Shown piece after piece: positions 9,616 to 17,323 of a DNA stretch of 59,491 bases. This DNA is from Haematobacter genomosp. 1 (GTDB lineage: Bacteria; Pseudomonadota; Alphaproteobacteria; Rhodobacterales; Rhodobacteraceae). The notes beneath the pieces were generated by a model. It was not told the origin of the DNA. It ran no database searches and saw only the letters and a program-made list of their open reading frames with translations. Positions within the stretch are counted from its first letter, which is position 1, and each line of letters opens with the position of its first letter. The stretch is from positions 1 to 59,491 of the forward strand of contig NZ_NIPW01000017.1 in NCBI RefSeq assembly GCF_002196855.1. The letters are read 5' to 3'. A program made the position numbers and the translations under genes.

Positions 9616-9631
9616 GGGGGGATAGCCCCCC
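9616..9631. repeat. GC-only inverted repeat between convergent genes
   Basis: GGGGGG-ATAG-CCCCCC lies between the hemoglobin and VIT genes. It could act as a weak bidirectional stop, but it has no T-tract. Confidence 0.3.
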
Positions 9632-9638
9632 TGCCTGC

Positions 9639-10340
9639 CTAAACCGCGACCCCAAATAGTTTCCCGATAGCGGCGGTCACTGCCATCGCGGCACCGCCCC
9701 AGAAGACCACACGCAGTGTTGGTCGCAACAACTTGGCTCCGCCGGCCCAAGCCCCGAGAGCCCCGAGAACGGCAAGCGCGAGCAGCGTTGTCACAGTAAC
9801 CACGACGGCGACAGTTTCTGCGGGTGAGACGAGCGCAGCAACCATCGGCACAGCCCCGGCCAAAGTGAACGTGAGCCCAGAGGCAAAGGCAGCCTGTAAG
9901 GGATTGGCGCTATGCACCTCAGAGAGGCCGAGTTCATCTCGCACATGGGCCCCAAGCGCGTCAGCTTCGGTCAACTCGCGCGCGACAAGCGCTGCCGTCG
10001 CGGGCGAGAGACCTCGGCTCTCCCAGATAGAAGCCAGTTCCGCCTCCTCCTCCGCGGGTGTCTCGCGCAGAGCCTGCGCCTCACGGGCGATGTCAGCACC
10101 TTCAATATCCGATTGTGAGCTAACCGAGACATATTCCCCCGCCGCCATGGACATCGCCCCGGCGGCCAATCCCGCGGCGCCTGCGATGAACACCGCCTCT
10201 GCGGAAGGATTGGCGACCGCCACGCCCACGATGAGCGCCGAGATCGAGACGATCCCATCGTTGGCGCCGAGCACCGCGGCCCGCAACCAACCGCTGCGGT
10301 TGACGAAATGTACTTCTTCATGGGCTGACTGATAGGTCAT
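9639..10340 (-). CDS. VIT1/CCC1-family Fe/Mn transporter
   Basis: A 233-residue integral membrane protein. It starts HFVNRSGWLRAAVLGANDGIVS, the first helix signature of VIT/CCC1 proteins, and continues with an AAGAMSMAAGEYVSVSSQ segment, a cytoplasmic acidic helical region rich in Glu (EEEAELASI), and a C-terminal helical bundle. The family exports Fe(II) or Mn(II) from the cytosol in exchange for protons. It is divergent from a P1B-4 ATPase gene that probably handles similar metals. ATG 10340; convergent with the hemoglobin gene. Confidence 0.88.
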   Translation of the reverse strand: MTYQSAHEEVHFVNRSGWLRAAVLGANDGIVSISALIVGVAVANPSAEAVFIAGAAGLAAGAMSMAAGEYVSVSSQSDIEGADIAREAQALRETPAEEEAELASIWESRGLSPATAALVARELTEADALGAHVRDELGLSEVHSANPLQAAFASGLTFTLAGAVPMVAALVSPAETVAVVVTVTTLLALAVLGALGAWAGGAKLLRPTLRVVFWGGAAMAVTAAIGKLFGVAV

Positions 10341-10594
10341 GGCCGTCCCGCTCCAATTTCATACTGTCGATCTGACCCTGTAGATTCCAGGCCGCGCCAA
10401 AGCTTCACCGCTCATCCGCGCTCGATGGATTGAAACGCTGACGAGGCCATCGACTTCCTTAAACTTCCGGTAACAATGTAGGGTGAACCGGATCATTGCA
10501 ATTGATCTGGGTCATAGCCGACGTTGGACGGAATGAATTATCGGCTCCTCATGCGCCGAACCCGCCGCATGCGTGTCAACACAGGAAGCTTCCT
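10341..10594. other. Intergenic region between divergent VIT and P1B-4 ATPase genes
   Basis: No gene was found. It contains CCTG-N7-CAGG, loosely like a MerR-family operator, near the VIT side, and GATCA-TTGCAAT-TGATC just upstream of the ATPase side. Both are weak and are noted only as possible control sites. Confidence 0.3.
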
Positions 10595-12550
10595 ATGCCC
10601 AGCACCGCCCCTGTAAGTCTTGAAGAACGCCTCATGCTTCCCCTCACGCTCGCGGCGAGTTTCGGCATGGCGGCCGCCTTCTTCGGCACCTTCGTGCTGC
10701 CGGGGATCTGGCTCACGGCAGGGCTTGCACTTGTCTATCTTGCGGCCGGGCTTCCGACGGGGCTGCGCGCGCTTGGTGCACTTTTCAAGGACCACGTGCT
10801 CGACATCGACCTGTTGATGATCATCGCGGCTTTGGCCGCGCTTGCGGTAGGCGCCCCACTGGAGGGGGCGGTTCTCCTCACGCTCTTCAGCATTTCTGGC
10901 ACGCTGGAGCATCGCGCTATGGGCCGCGCCCGCCGCGCGATCGAGGCGCTGATGGCGCTGCGCCCCGAGACTGCACTGCGGCTGAGCGCCACGGGCGCGA
11001 CAGAGGAAATCCCCGTCGCGGCGCTTCGCGAGGGGGATTTGCTTGTCCTGCGTCCGGGCGCGCGCGTGCCCGTGGATGGCGTGCTTGTCACCGGCGAAGG
11101 CACGGTCGACGAGGCGACGATCACCGGAGAGTCGATGCCCGTCTCAAAGGTGCCCGGAGCGAAGCTTTTCGAGGCGACGGTCAACCTCAATTCCGTGCTG
11201 ACCATGCGCGCAAGCGCCACCGTCGAAAGCAGCACCGTGGCGCGGATGATCGACATGGTGACCGAGGCCCAAGCCGCCCGCGCGCCGTCCGAGACCTTCA
11301 GCGCCTGGTTCGGGCAGCGCTACACCGTGGCCGTGCTTTTGGGGGCCATGCTGGCCTTTGTGGTTCTGTGGGGGATGGGGGCTTCCGCCTCCGACGCCCT
11401 CTACCGCGCTGCGGTGCTGCTGGTGGCGGCAAGCCCTTGCGCCGTGGTGATCTCGGTGCCCGCCGCCATGCTGTCGGCGCTGGCGGCTGCGGCACGGGGC
11501 GGCGTGTTGTTCAAAGGTGGCGCGGCGCTTGAAGCCTTGGCAGAAGTGAAGAGCTTTTCCTTTGACAAAACCGGCACCCTGACCACCGGAGTTGCAGAGG
11601 TCACCGACCTCACCTCAGAGATCCCCGAGGGGCGCATGCTGGCGCTGCTCTCGGGTTTGGAGGCGCAGTCCGAGCATCCGATCGCCGCCGCGATCCGGCG
11701 CCGGGCAGAGGCCGAGGGGCTTGCCCCCGCCGCCATCCGGGATGTCGTGACCCATCCCAGTGAGGGCATCACCGGGATCGACGAAGAGGGGCCGATCTGG
11801 GCCGGAAACCAGCGCATGCTGGAGCGGATGGGGGCGCGGGTCGATACGGCCGGGGCGCAGCGGCTGAAGGCCTCGGCCCAAACCGTCACCTGGATCGGGC
11901 GTGGCGAGCAGCTGATCGGCGGCGTCACGGTGGCAGACCGCCCGCGGCCAAGCTCTGCCGCCGGGCTTTCGCAACTGCGTGCGGCGGGGGTGGCGCAGCT
12001 GGCCCTGATGACCGGGGATCGCCGCCCGGTGGCCGAACGGATCGGGCGGGAGCTCGGCTTTTCCGATGCGGAAATCCACGCCGAATTGTTGCCGGAAGAC
12101 AAGGTCAAACTGGTTGCCGCGCTTGCCGAAAAGGGCCGGACGGCCTTCGTCGGCGACGGGGTGAATGATGCCGCTGCCCTTGCCCGGGCGGATGTCGGCG
12201 TCGCCATGGGGGTTGCGGGCAGTGAAGTGGCGCTGCAGGCCGCAGATGTGGCGCTTCTGTCCGAGGACATGACCCGCCTTGCCGCCGCCCGGACACTGGC
12301 CTTGCGTACCCGCCGGATCATCCGGCAGAACCTCGGCTTTGCCTTGGCGATGATGGTGCTTCTGGTGGTCTCGGCGCTATTTTTCGAGCTGCCTTTGCCG
12401 CTTGCCGTCATCGGCCATGAAGGGGGCACGGTTCTGGTGGTGCTAAACGGGTTGCGGCTGCTCGCCGATCCGATCCGCAATGATCGCGGCGCGGCGCGAA
12501 AAGCGGCCTCGCATCCCTCCTCCCAACCTCAAGAGGTTTCTCATGTATAA
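10595..12550 (+). CDS. P1B-4-type metal-transporting ATPase (CoaT/PfeT/CtpD-like)
   Basis: A 651-residue ATPase without an N-terminal HMA domain. The intramembrane metal site is SPC (AASPCAVVISVP), not CPC, and the last helices carry HEGGTVLVVLNGLRLL. SPC plus HEGG defines the P1B-4 subgroup, which exports Fe(II), Co(II) or related ions. DKTGTLT and GDGVNDAAAL are intact. ATG 10595 follows AGGAAG; an upstream start at 10496 lacks family similarity. It sits opposite a VIT-family transporter and overlaps a universal stress gene by eight bases, so iron or manganese overload is a plausible substrate context. Confidence 0.9.
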   Translation: MPSTAPVSLEERLMLPLTLAASFGMAAAFFGTFVLPGIWLTAGLALVYLAAGLPTGLRALGALFKDHVLDIDLLMIIAALAALAVGAPLEGAVLLTLFSISGTLEHRAMGRARRAIEALMALRPETALRLSATGATEEIPVAALREGDLLVLRPGARVPVDGVLVTGEGTVDEATITGESMPVSKVPGAKLFEATVNLNSVLTMRASATVESSTVARMIDMVTEAQAARAPSETFSAWFGQRYTVAVLLGAMLAFVVLWGMGASASDALYRAAVLLVAASPCAVVISVPAAMLSALAAAARGGVLFKGGAALEALAEVKSFSFDKTGTLTTGVAEVTDLTSEIPEGRMLALLSGLEAQSEHPIAAAIRRRAEAEGLAPAAIRDVVTHPSEGITGIDEEGPIWAGNQRMLERMGARVDTAGAQRLKASAQTVTWIGRGEQLIGGVTVADRPRPSSAAGLSQLRAAGVAQLALMTGDRRPVAERIGRELGFSDAEIHAELLPEDKVKLVAALAEKGRTAFVGDGVNDAAALARADVGVAMGVAGSEVALQAADVALLSEDMTRLAAARTLALRTRRIIRQNLGFALAMMVLLVVSALFFELPLPLAVIGHEGGTVLVVLNGLRLLADPIRNDRGAARKAASHPSSQPQEVSHV

Positions 12551-12995
12551 CCACATCCTTATCACCACCGATGGCTCTGAGAACGCGGGCCTCGGCCTTG
12601 AGCATGGCATTGCACTTGCATCCAGCATCGGCGCTGCGGTGACGATCCTGACTGTGACGCCGCCCTTCCCGATTGCAGCAGCGGCGATGGGGGCCGGGGC
12701 ATACACGCCAGCGGCGGTTCTCGAGGGCTATGATCAGGCGCAGCGCGAAACGGCAGAGCGGATCCTTGAGGCCGCCGCAGAGCGTGCGAGACATGCGGGC
12801 GTTTCTGCAACCGCCCTGCATGTGCCTGATGCCACGCCTGCTGATACTATCTTAGAGCGCGCCGAGGCACTCGGTTGCGATCTCATCTGTATGGCCTCTC
12901 ACGGGCGGCGCGGGCTGAAGCGGATGCTACTTGGCAGTCAGGCAACCGAGGTTGTGACCCGTTCCGCAATCCCCGTCTTGGTCGTGCGGGCCTGA
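12543..12995 (+). CDS. Universal stress protein, UspA family
   Basis: A 150-residue cytoplasmic UspA fold. The C-terminal nucleotide-binding motif GRRGLKRMLLGSQA and the final strand PVLVVRA match ATP-binding members. ATG 12543 overlaps the ATPase stop (coupled translation). Frames reaching 12480 lie inside the ATPase gene. USPs accumulate under starvation or low oxygen; pairing with a cation ATPase recurs in proteobacteria, but the function here is inferred only. Confidence 0.88.
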   Translation: MYNHILITTDGSENAGLGLEHGIALASSIGAAVTILTVTPPFPIAAAAMGAGAYTPAAVLEGYDQAQRETAERILEAAAERARHAGVSATALHVPDATPADTILERAEALGCDLICMASHGRRGLKRMLLGSQATEVVTRSAIPVLVVRA

Positions 12996-13003
12996 CACCC
13001 CTT

Positions 13004-13023
13004 GGCCCGCTGCGAAGCGGGCC
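13004..13023 (+). terminator. Terminator-like hairpin after the USP gene
   Basis: GGCCCGCT-GCGA-AGCGGGCC is a perfect 8-bp stem nine bases past the USP stop. It has no T-run, so it may be a weak or Rho-assisted stop. Confidence 0.4.
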
Positions 13024-13319
13024 GGGCCGAATACAGAAGGTTGGGATGACCCGAACACCTGCAGAATTCTGGCGAGAGCATTAGATTTTCCTTCCTTTCG
13101 AGGAGAAAGAGAGTTCGCATGGAGCTCTGAAGCCTGCGGAAAAGCAAATGAGCGATGCGTGGCTATCAGATGCTACGAGCCCGCATGGTGTTCGCGGTAA
13201 GGCCAAGTCAACGCCGCGAGCTCGATTGTTCGTGGTGCACATCTGCTTCTCCTGATCTGTCCGCGACCGTTGCGCCAAAAGTCTCCTTGTCGTGTTCGAA
13301 TGAATTCTGCAACAAGCCC

Positions 13320-13518
13320 GGCTGGCCCGGATCAACCGTTCCGGCGCGATCGAGGGGCGGCCAAAATCGACATAAAGGTGATCAAAATCTTCATCGAGGC
13401 TGGCCAGCGCATCGTTCACGACCTGCCGGATCTTTCGCAGCGGATGCCGAGCGGGGATGCGCTCTTCAAGATCGACATAGCTGAACAGCGACCCGTTCTT
13501 CTCGTCCGTTCCCCGCAT
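13320..13518 (-). pseudogene. IS5-like transposase N-terminal remnant
   Basis: About 65 codons from ATG 13518 read MRGTDEKNGSLFSYVDLEER, then HPLRKIRQVVNDALASL and GRPSIAPERLIRA, the N-terminus of IS5-type (IS1182-like) transposases. Homology then stops abruptly at about 13320, and the frame runs on through unrelated sequence to 13081. The DDE catalytic domain is gone. At the break the + strand reads GAATTCTGCAACAAGCCC, faintly like an IS6-family terminus, so a second IS may have caused the truncation. Confidence 0.7.
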
Positions 13519-13519
13519 A

Positions 13520-13553
13520 ATTCACCTCCGACGCTGTCCTGCCGGAGGTGAAT
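13520..13553. repeat. 11-bp perfect inverted repeat beside the IS5-like remnant
   Basis: ATTCACCTCCG (13520-13530) pairs with CGGAGGTGAAT (13543-13553). It overlaps the Shine-Dalgarno region of the transposase remnant (minus-strand CGGAGGTGAAT), so it could sequester the ribosome site, a known way of damping IS expression. Confidence 0.5.
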
Positions 13554-13596
13554 CATGCTCTGCAATCCACGTCGAGGACGGACTAAGCGATATGGC

Positions 13597-13626
13597 TTGA
13601 GGGGCTGCGTTCTTCTCTACTATAAT
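13597..13626 (+). promoter_or_regulatory. Sigma-70-like promoter with no gene
   Basis: TTGAGG (13597-13602), an 18-base spacer and a perfect TATAAT (13621-13626). Nothing downstream on the + strand codes for protein; transcription would run antisense into the truncated kefB. Confidence 0.4.
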
Positions 13627-13663
13627 AGAGGCGCTCGACGATCCTGTCTCCTCGAGCGCCTCT
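13627..13663. repeat. 12-bp perfect inverted repeat
   Basis: AGAGGCGCTCGA (13627-13638) pairs with TCGAGCGCCTCT (13652-13663), loop 13 bases. It starts right after the TATAAT, and no T-tract follows on either strand. An operator, transposon end or recombination site is possible. Confidence 0.45.
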
Positions 13664-13748
13664 CGTGACCGTCAGCCAATCAATAAAAGGCCTTTAGCGG
13701 TCAGCGCAGCGACAGAAACGCCCCTTGCATCCACTTACAAACGGTCGA

Positions 13749-14594
13749 TTATTGATGGCATATGAAATTGCAAATGGCCTGTTTTGATGCCCCTGATCGG
13801 CTAATCTCGTTCTCGACCGCATGGCGCGCGTCGCCCTCGCCGATAATCATGCCGGCCGCAAATGCGGCGAGTGCCGGAGAAAGGCCGGCGGTGGCCGCGA
13901 CAATCGCGGAGCCTAGTGCTATGGTGAGCGCGAGGAGTTGGGCAAGTTCCGGATCGCCACGCGACGCTACCCAACGGGCAAGTATCTGCACCGGGCCACG
14001 GGCAATGAACAGAGCTGCAACCAATGCCGTTGCACCGGCGACGACCGTTATCACGGCATACCCTTCGGCGGCCCCGCTCATTGCATCGTGAAGAATCAGA
14101 AATGCGACGGCTGCCAAATCCTGAAACAGAAGCACTGCAATGGCGAGGCGCCCTTGGGCCGATCCTAGAGCGTTCACGCTTGCGAGCACCTTGAGGCACA
14201 TGGCCGTGGACGACATGGCAACGGCCCCGCCGACAAGGATCGCGGCGACGGGCGCGAGGCCGAATGCCAGACTTCCCACGACCGCAGCGAGTATTGTCGT
14301 GATCGCGACCTGCGCGCCGCCGACACCGAAAACGTGATGCCTGAGCGTCACAAGCTTCTCGAACGAGAATTCGAGGCCGAGCGCGAACAGCAAGAGTATC
14401 ACGCCAATCTCGCCGATGTTGGTGAGGGCGGTGCTTTGAGCAAGCAGGCCGAAACCGGCCGGCCCAATCAACAGACCGGTCAGGATGTATCCCACGATGC
14501 TGGGCACGCCGATCCGTGAGCACGTCGTGACGAACACGAATGCCACTCCGACCAGCAGGGCCGCACTTTCGAGAAATCCGGTCACGCTGTGCAT
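13749..14594 (-). pseudogene. kefB: KefB-like cation/proton antiporter, 3' truncated
   Basis: About 281 codons remain of a CPA2 monovalent cation:proton antiporter (usual length ~550-650 with a RCK domain). Membrane helices with GYILTGLLIGP, LLLFALGLEFS, AMSSTAMCLKVL and LLFQDLAAVAFL are present. Homology ends at AGMIIGEGDARHAVENEI, after which an unrelated 17-residue tail leads to a stop. The last helix and regulatory domain are missing, so it is probably inactive. ATG 14594 has GGATAAG. It is the distal gene of the stress island operon; kefB is a standard component of transmissible heat-tolerance loci. Confidence 0.8.
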
Positions 14595-14643
14595 TTGACT
14601 TATCCAAATCGCATGGCGCAGGGAAGGCCAGGAGCCAAAATCA

Positions 14644-15066
14644 TCAGAGCCGGGATTGCGTCCATTGCGCAATCTGGGCGGCAGACATCGCGCCGCTCTG
14701 GCGCACGATTTCCTTGCCGCCTTTGAAGAGGATCATGGTGGGAATGCCGCGGATCTCGTAGCGGCCGGCGATCTGCTGTTCGGCTTCCGTATTGAGCTTG
14801 CCCAGGCGGACACGGGGTTCGAGCGAGCGCGCCGCCGCTTCGAATTGGGGCGCCATCATCTTGCATGGCCCGCACCACTCGGCCCAGAAATCGACGAGCA
14901 ACGGCAGGTCGGCATTAGCGTGGCGGTCGAAATTCGCCGCCGTTAGCGTAACCGGATGGCCCTGAAAGAGGGCGCCGCCGCAGCGTCCGCAATTGGGATT
15001 GTCGCCCAGGCGCTCTTGCGGCACCCGGTTGGTGGAATTGCAGTTCGGGCAGATAACGGTCGTCAT
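14644..15066 (-). CDS. trxC: Thioredoxin 2 (zinc-containing)
   Basis: A 140-residue cytoplasmic disulfide reductase. N-terminal zinc ribbon: CPNC at 6-9 and CGRC at 26-29. The thioredoxin domain has WCGPC at 64-68 and the cis-Pro segment GIPTMILFKGG. TrxC-type thioredoxins are induced by oxidative stress, and a trx gene is a regular member of heat-tolerance islands, where it is thought to limit oxidative damage. It sits 57 bases downstream of the membrane protease gene and 49 upstream of kefB, in one operon. Confidence 0.95.
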   Translation of the reverse strand: MTTVICPNCNSTNRVPQERLGDNPNCGRCGGALFQGHPVTLTAANFDRHANADLPLLVDFWAEWCGPCKMMAPQFEAAARSLEPRVRLGKLNTEAEQQIAGRYEIRGIPTMILFKGGKEIVRQSGAMSAAQIAQWTQSRL

Positions 15067-15123
15067 TTGGTTTCCTTTGCTGAGCAGGCCCGGTCTTCCG
15101 GGCGGTGGATGGTTCTCTCGACG

Positions 15124-15966
15124 TCAGTGGCCAGACAGGCCGCGGCGCGCCTCGCGTTCTCGCGGCACGGGCAGATATTCGACGCCGCTGCCCTGCCGCC
15201 GGACAGGCTGCGGGTAAAGCGTCATCAGTTCCAGGACTTCCTTGGGCATGTCCGTTCCGACGGGCAGGCCCAGCTCGCGTGCCTCATCGGCGGAGATCGG
15301 ATAATCATGGGTCCAGGTGCCGGTCGCCAGTTTCGCCGCCACATCCGCCGCCCGGGCCTCATCCATTTTGTCCGAGAGAAGCCGCTTCGCGAAGGCCTCG
15401 ATCTGCGCGATGGCCTTGCGACCGACATCGGCCATGATCAGCGTCTGGTCGTCGATCTCGGCGATGGGTTTTTCCTCGACGACCTTGATCAGCGAGGCGG
15501 CGGGCATCTGGCCGAGTTGCGGATCGACGGGGCCCAGCACGGAATGCTCGCACATCACGATCTCGTCGGCGGCAAGCGCGATCAAGGTGCCGCCCGACAT
15601 CGCGTAATGCGGCACGAACACGGTGACCTTTCCCTTATGGCCCTGAATGGCCCGCGCGATCTGGGTTGCTGCCAGCACCAGCCCACCCGGCGTGTGCAGC
15701 ACGATATCGAGCGGCACCTCGTCGTCGGTCATCTGGATCGCACGCAGGACTTCCTCGGAATCGTTGACGTCGATGTAGCGCATCAGGGGAAAGCCCAGCA
15801 GGTTCATGGTCTCCTGCCGGTGGATCAGCGAGATGACGCGGCTCGCGCGTTTCTTCTCGATCTGGGCAATCTTGCGGGTGCGCATCGCCTCCAGATATCT
15901 GCGCTGAAGCACCGGTTGCAGCGCAGAGAAGATGAAGAAGAGCCAGAAAAGCTGCGTTATGTCCAT
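15124..15966 (-). CDS. Membrane-anchored Clp-fold serine protease (SDH/S49-like)
   Basis: 280 residues: one N-terminal membrane helix (~5-20), a basic coiled segment, then a Clp/crotonase-fold protease domain. HTPGG at 91-95 and the nucleophile motif AMSGGTL (Ser124) are clear, matching the SDH-family serine proteinases related to SppA. ATG 15966 has a strong AAGGAGG. The start overlaps the rhomboid gene by ten bases, so the two membrane proteases are coupled. It probably degrades membrane or periplasmic-side peptides; substrate unknown. Confidence 0.85.
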   Translation of the reverse strand: MDITQLFWLFFIFSALQPVLQRRYLEAMRTRKIAQIEKKRASRVISLIHRQETMNLLGFPLMRYIDVNDSEEVLRAIQMTDDEVPLDIVLHTPGGLVLAATQIARAIQGHKGKVTVFVPHYAMSGGTLIALAADEIVMCEHSVLGPVDPQLGQMPAASLIKVVEEKPIAEIDDQTLIMADVGRKAIAQIEAFAKRLLSDKMDEARAADVAAKLATGTWTHDYPISADEARELGLPVGTDMPKEVLELMTLYPQPVRRQGSGVEYLPVPREREARRGLSGH

Positions 15967-16595
15967 GGACCTTGTCCTCCTTGCCGTCGGCCGTCGGGCA
16001 AAAAGCCGTAGATGCCTTCGTCGCGGTAATAGTTGCGATAGCCGTCGGCGCGCCTTCGAAGGAATGGCGTGACGAGCCAACCGGCGACGAACCCGCCGAT
16101 ATGCGCCCACCAGGCGACGCCGCCCATGGCCTGATCGCCCAGCGACAGGATGCCGGGGATCACCTGCAGGCCGAGCCAGATCATCGCGAAGCCAAGGGCC
16201 GGGACCTCGAAGAACAGCGGCAGGGAGAGAACCGGCACCATCACCACCAGCTTCGCCGCCGGAAACATGCGCGCATAAGCGCCGATCACGCCCGCGATCG
16301 CGCCGGATGCGCCGAGCGCGGGAATTACGGAATCGGGGTTGGCCAGGGCATGCGCCAGGCTGGCCGCGATACCGCAGAACAGATAGAACAGCGTGAACCG
16401 GCCCGGCCCAAGCCGGTCCTCGACCGCGGGGCCGAAAATCCAGAGCGTCCACATGTTCAAGATGAGGTGAAGCCAGCCCCCGTGCAGGAAGATATTGGTC
16501 AGGAATGGGGTCCAGCCGGACGGGGCGATGAGGCTTAGCTGTCCGAAGAAGCGCGAAGGCACCAGCGCGAACTCGAAAAGGAACCTGTCTACCAC
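15957..16595 (-). CDS. Rhomboid-family intramembrane serine protease (N-terminus uncertain)
   Basis: Cleaves membrane proteins inside the bilayer. Numbered from GTG 16595, it has LHGGWLHLILNMW (His43, Asn47), catalytic GASG (Ser97), and the His of WWAHIGG, so the dyad is intact. The first transmembrane helix (VIIWALIAANVLAFLYQ) lies upstream of that GTG in the same frame, to about 16680, yet no ATG/GTG/TTG precedes it before a stop. Either an unusual start is used or a 2-base GT duplication near 16680 shifted the frame away from the true start. Activity is therefore uncertain. Confidence 0.8.
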   Translation of the reverse strand: MVDRFLFEFALVPSRFFGQLSLIAPSGWTPFLTNIFLHGGWLHLILNMWTLWIFGPAVEDRLGPGRFTLFYLFCGIAASLAHALANPDSVIPALGASGAIAGVIGAYARMFPAAKLVVMVPVLSLPLFFEVPALGFAMIWLGLQVIPGILSLGDQAMGGVAWWAHIGGFVAGWLVTPFLRRRADGYRNYYRDEGIYGFLPDGRRQGGQGPWT

Positions 16596-16750
16596 GCGCG
16601 GCGGCAGGCTTGTCTGATAGAGAAACGCGAGGACGTTCGCAGCAATGAGCGCCCATATGATGACGGGCGGGTAACGGCGTGCGACGCTGTCAAGATAGGG
16701 AAACAGTGGCAGTCTCCGCGTTCATCGGGGTGTCTGGCGGTCGTGGCGGA

Positions 16751-16778
16751 GCAAGGCGCGCGCGCGCGCGCGCCTTGC
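16751..16778. repeat. 28-bp palindrome with alternating CG core
   Basis: GCAAGG, eight CG dinucleotides and CCTTGC form a perfect palindrome just after the bacterioferritin stop. As RNA it is a very stable hairpin that could separate bfr from the rhomboid gene; as DNA the alternating purine-pyrimidine tract can adopt Z-form. Confidence 0.7.
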
Positions 16779-16787
16779 CCCTCGCCG

Positions 16788-17270
16788 TCACGCTTTGGCC
16801 TTGGTCTCATCGAGGAAGCGCAGGCTGTAACTGGCCTCGCCCAGCCTTTCGATAAGCTCGAGCTGCAACTCCAGCCAGGCCTTGTGCCCTTCCTCGTCGA
16901 GCACGATTTCCTCGAACAGCATTCGCGATCCGATGTCGTTTTCCTCTGCCGCGGCGCGTGCCGCCTGGCTGTAGAAGGCAATCGCCTCTTCCTCGTCCTT
17001 GAGGTCGGCTTCAAACATCTCGCGCAGGGTCTTTGCCCGAACCGGCGGCTTGTCGAAAGCCACCTCGGGCTCACCCTTGAGAAACAGGATCCGCTCCAGA
17101 AAGCGGTCGGAATGGCCGCCTTCCTCGGTCTGTTCCTCGCGCATCTGCGCGGCGAGACCGACAAGGCCCCAGTCCTCCAGGACATGGGCATGAAGCTGAT
17201 ACTGGTGTGTGGCGCTGATCTCCATCCTGAGCGCCTTGTTCAGGTTATCGATGGTTTTGGCGTTGGACAT
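16788..17270 (-). CDS. bfr: Bacterioferritin-like diiron protein lacking the heme-ligand Met
   Basis: 160 residues, family length. Ferroxidase ligands are present: Glu17, Glu50, His53 and the C-terminal DEEGH pair. The position of the heme-binding Met52 of E. coli Bfr is Gly51 (EEGGH instead of EMKH), so heme binding between subunits is unlikely. The start at ATG 17270 matches the family. Stores iron or detoxifies peroxide with Fe(II) in the cytoplasm. Its place in the stress operon suggests protection from Fenton damage. It could also be a Dps-like or non-heme ferritin variant. Confidence 0.85.
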   Translation of the reverse strand: MSNAKTIDNLNKALRMEISATHQYQLHAHVLEDWGLVGLAAQMREEQTEEGGHSDRFLERILFLKGEPEVAFDKPPVRAKTLREMFEADLKDEEEAIAFYSQAARAAAEENDIGSRMLFEEIVLDEEGHKAWLELQLELIERLGEASYSLRFLDETKAKA

Positions 17271-17323
17271 TCCATCTCTCCTCGGTTGGGTTATGGTAAA
17301 GTATCAGCTCCGCAGGCGGGGCG

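Noticed and set aside
10490-10530. FNR/FixK-like site (TTGAT-N4-GTCAT) upstream of the P1B-4 ATPase
   Set aside because: The right half departs from ATCAA at two positions; not strong enough to call.
13295-13320. IS6-family terminus at the edge of the IS5-like remnant
   Set aside because: Only one partial end (TGCAACAAGCCC) is visible, with no matching left end or transposase.
15124-16656. 510-codon frame suggesting one long protease
   Set aside because: Only the part after ATG 15966 is protease-like; the upstream part is the rhomboid gene read out of frame.
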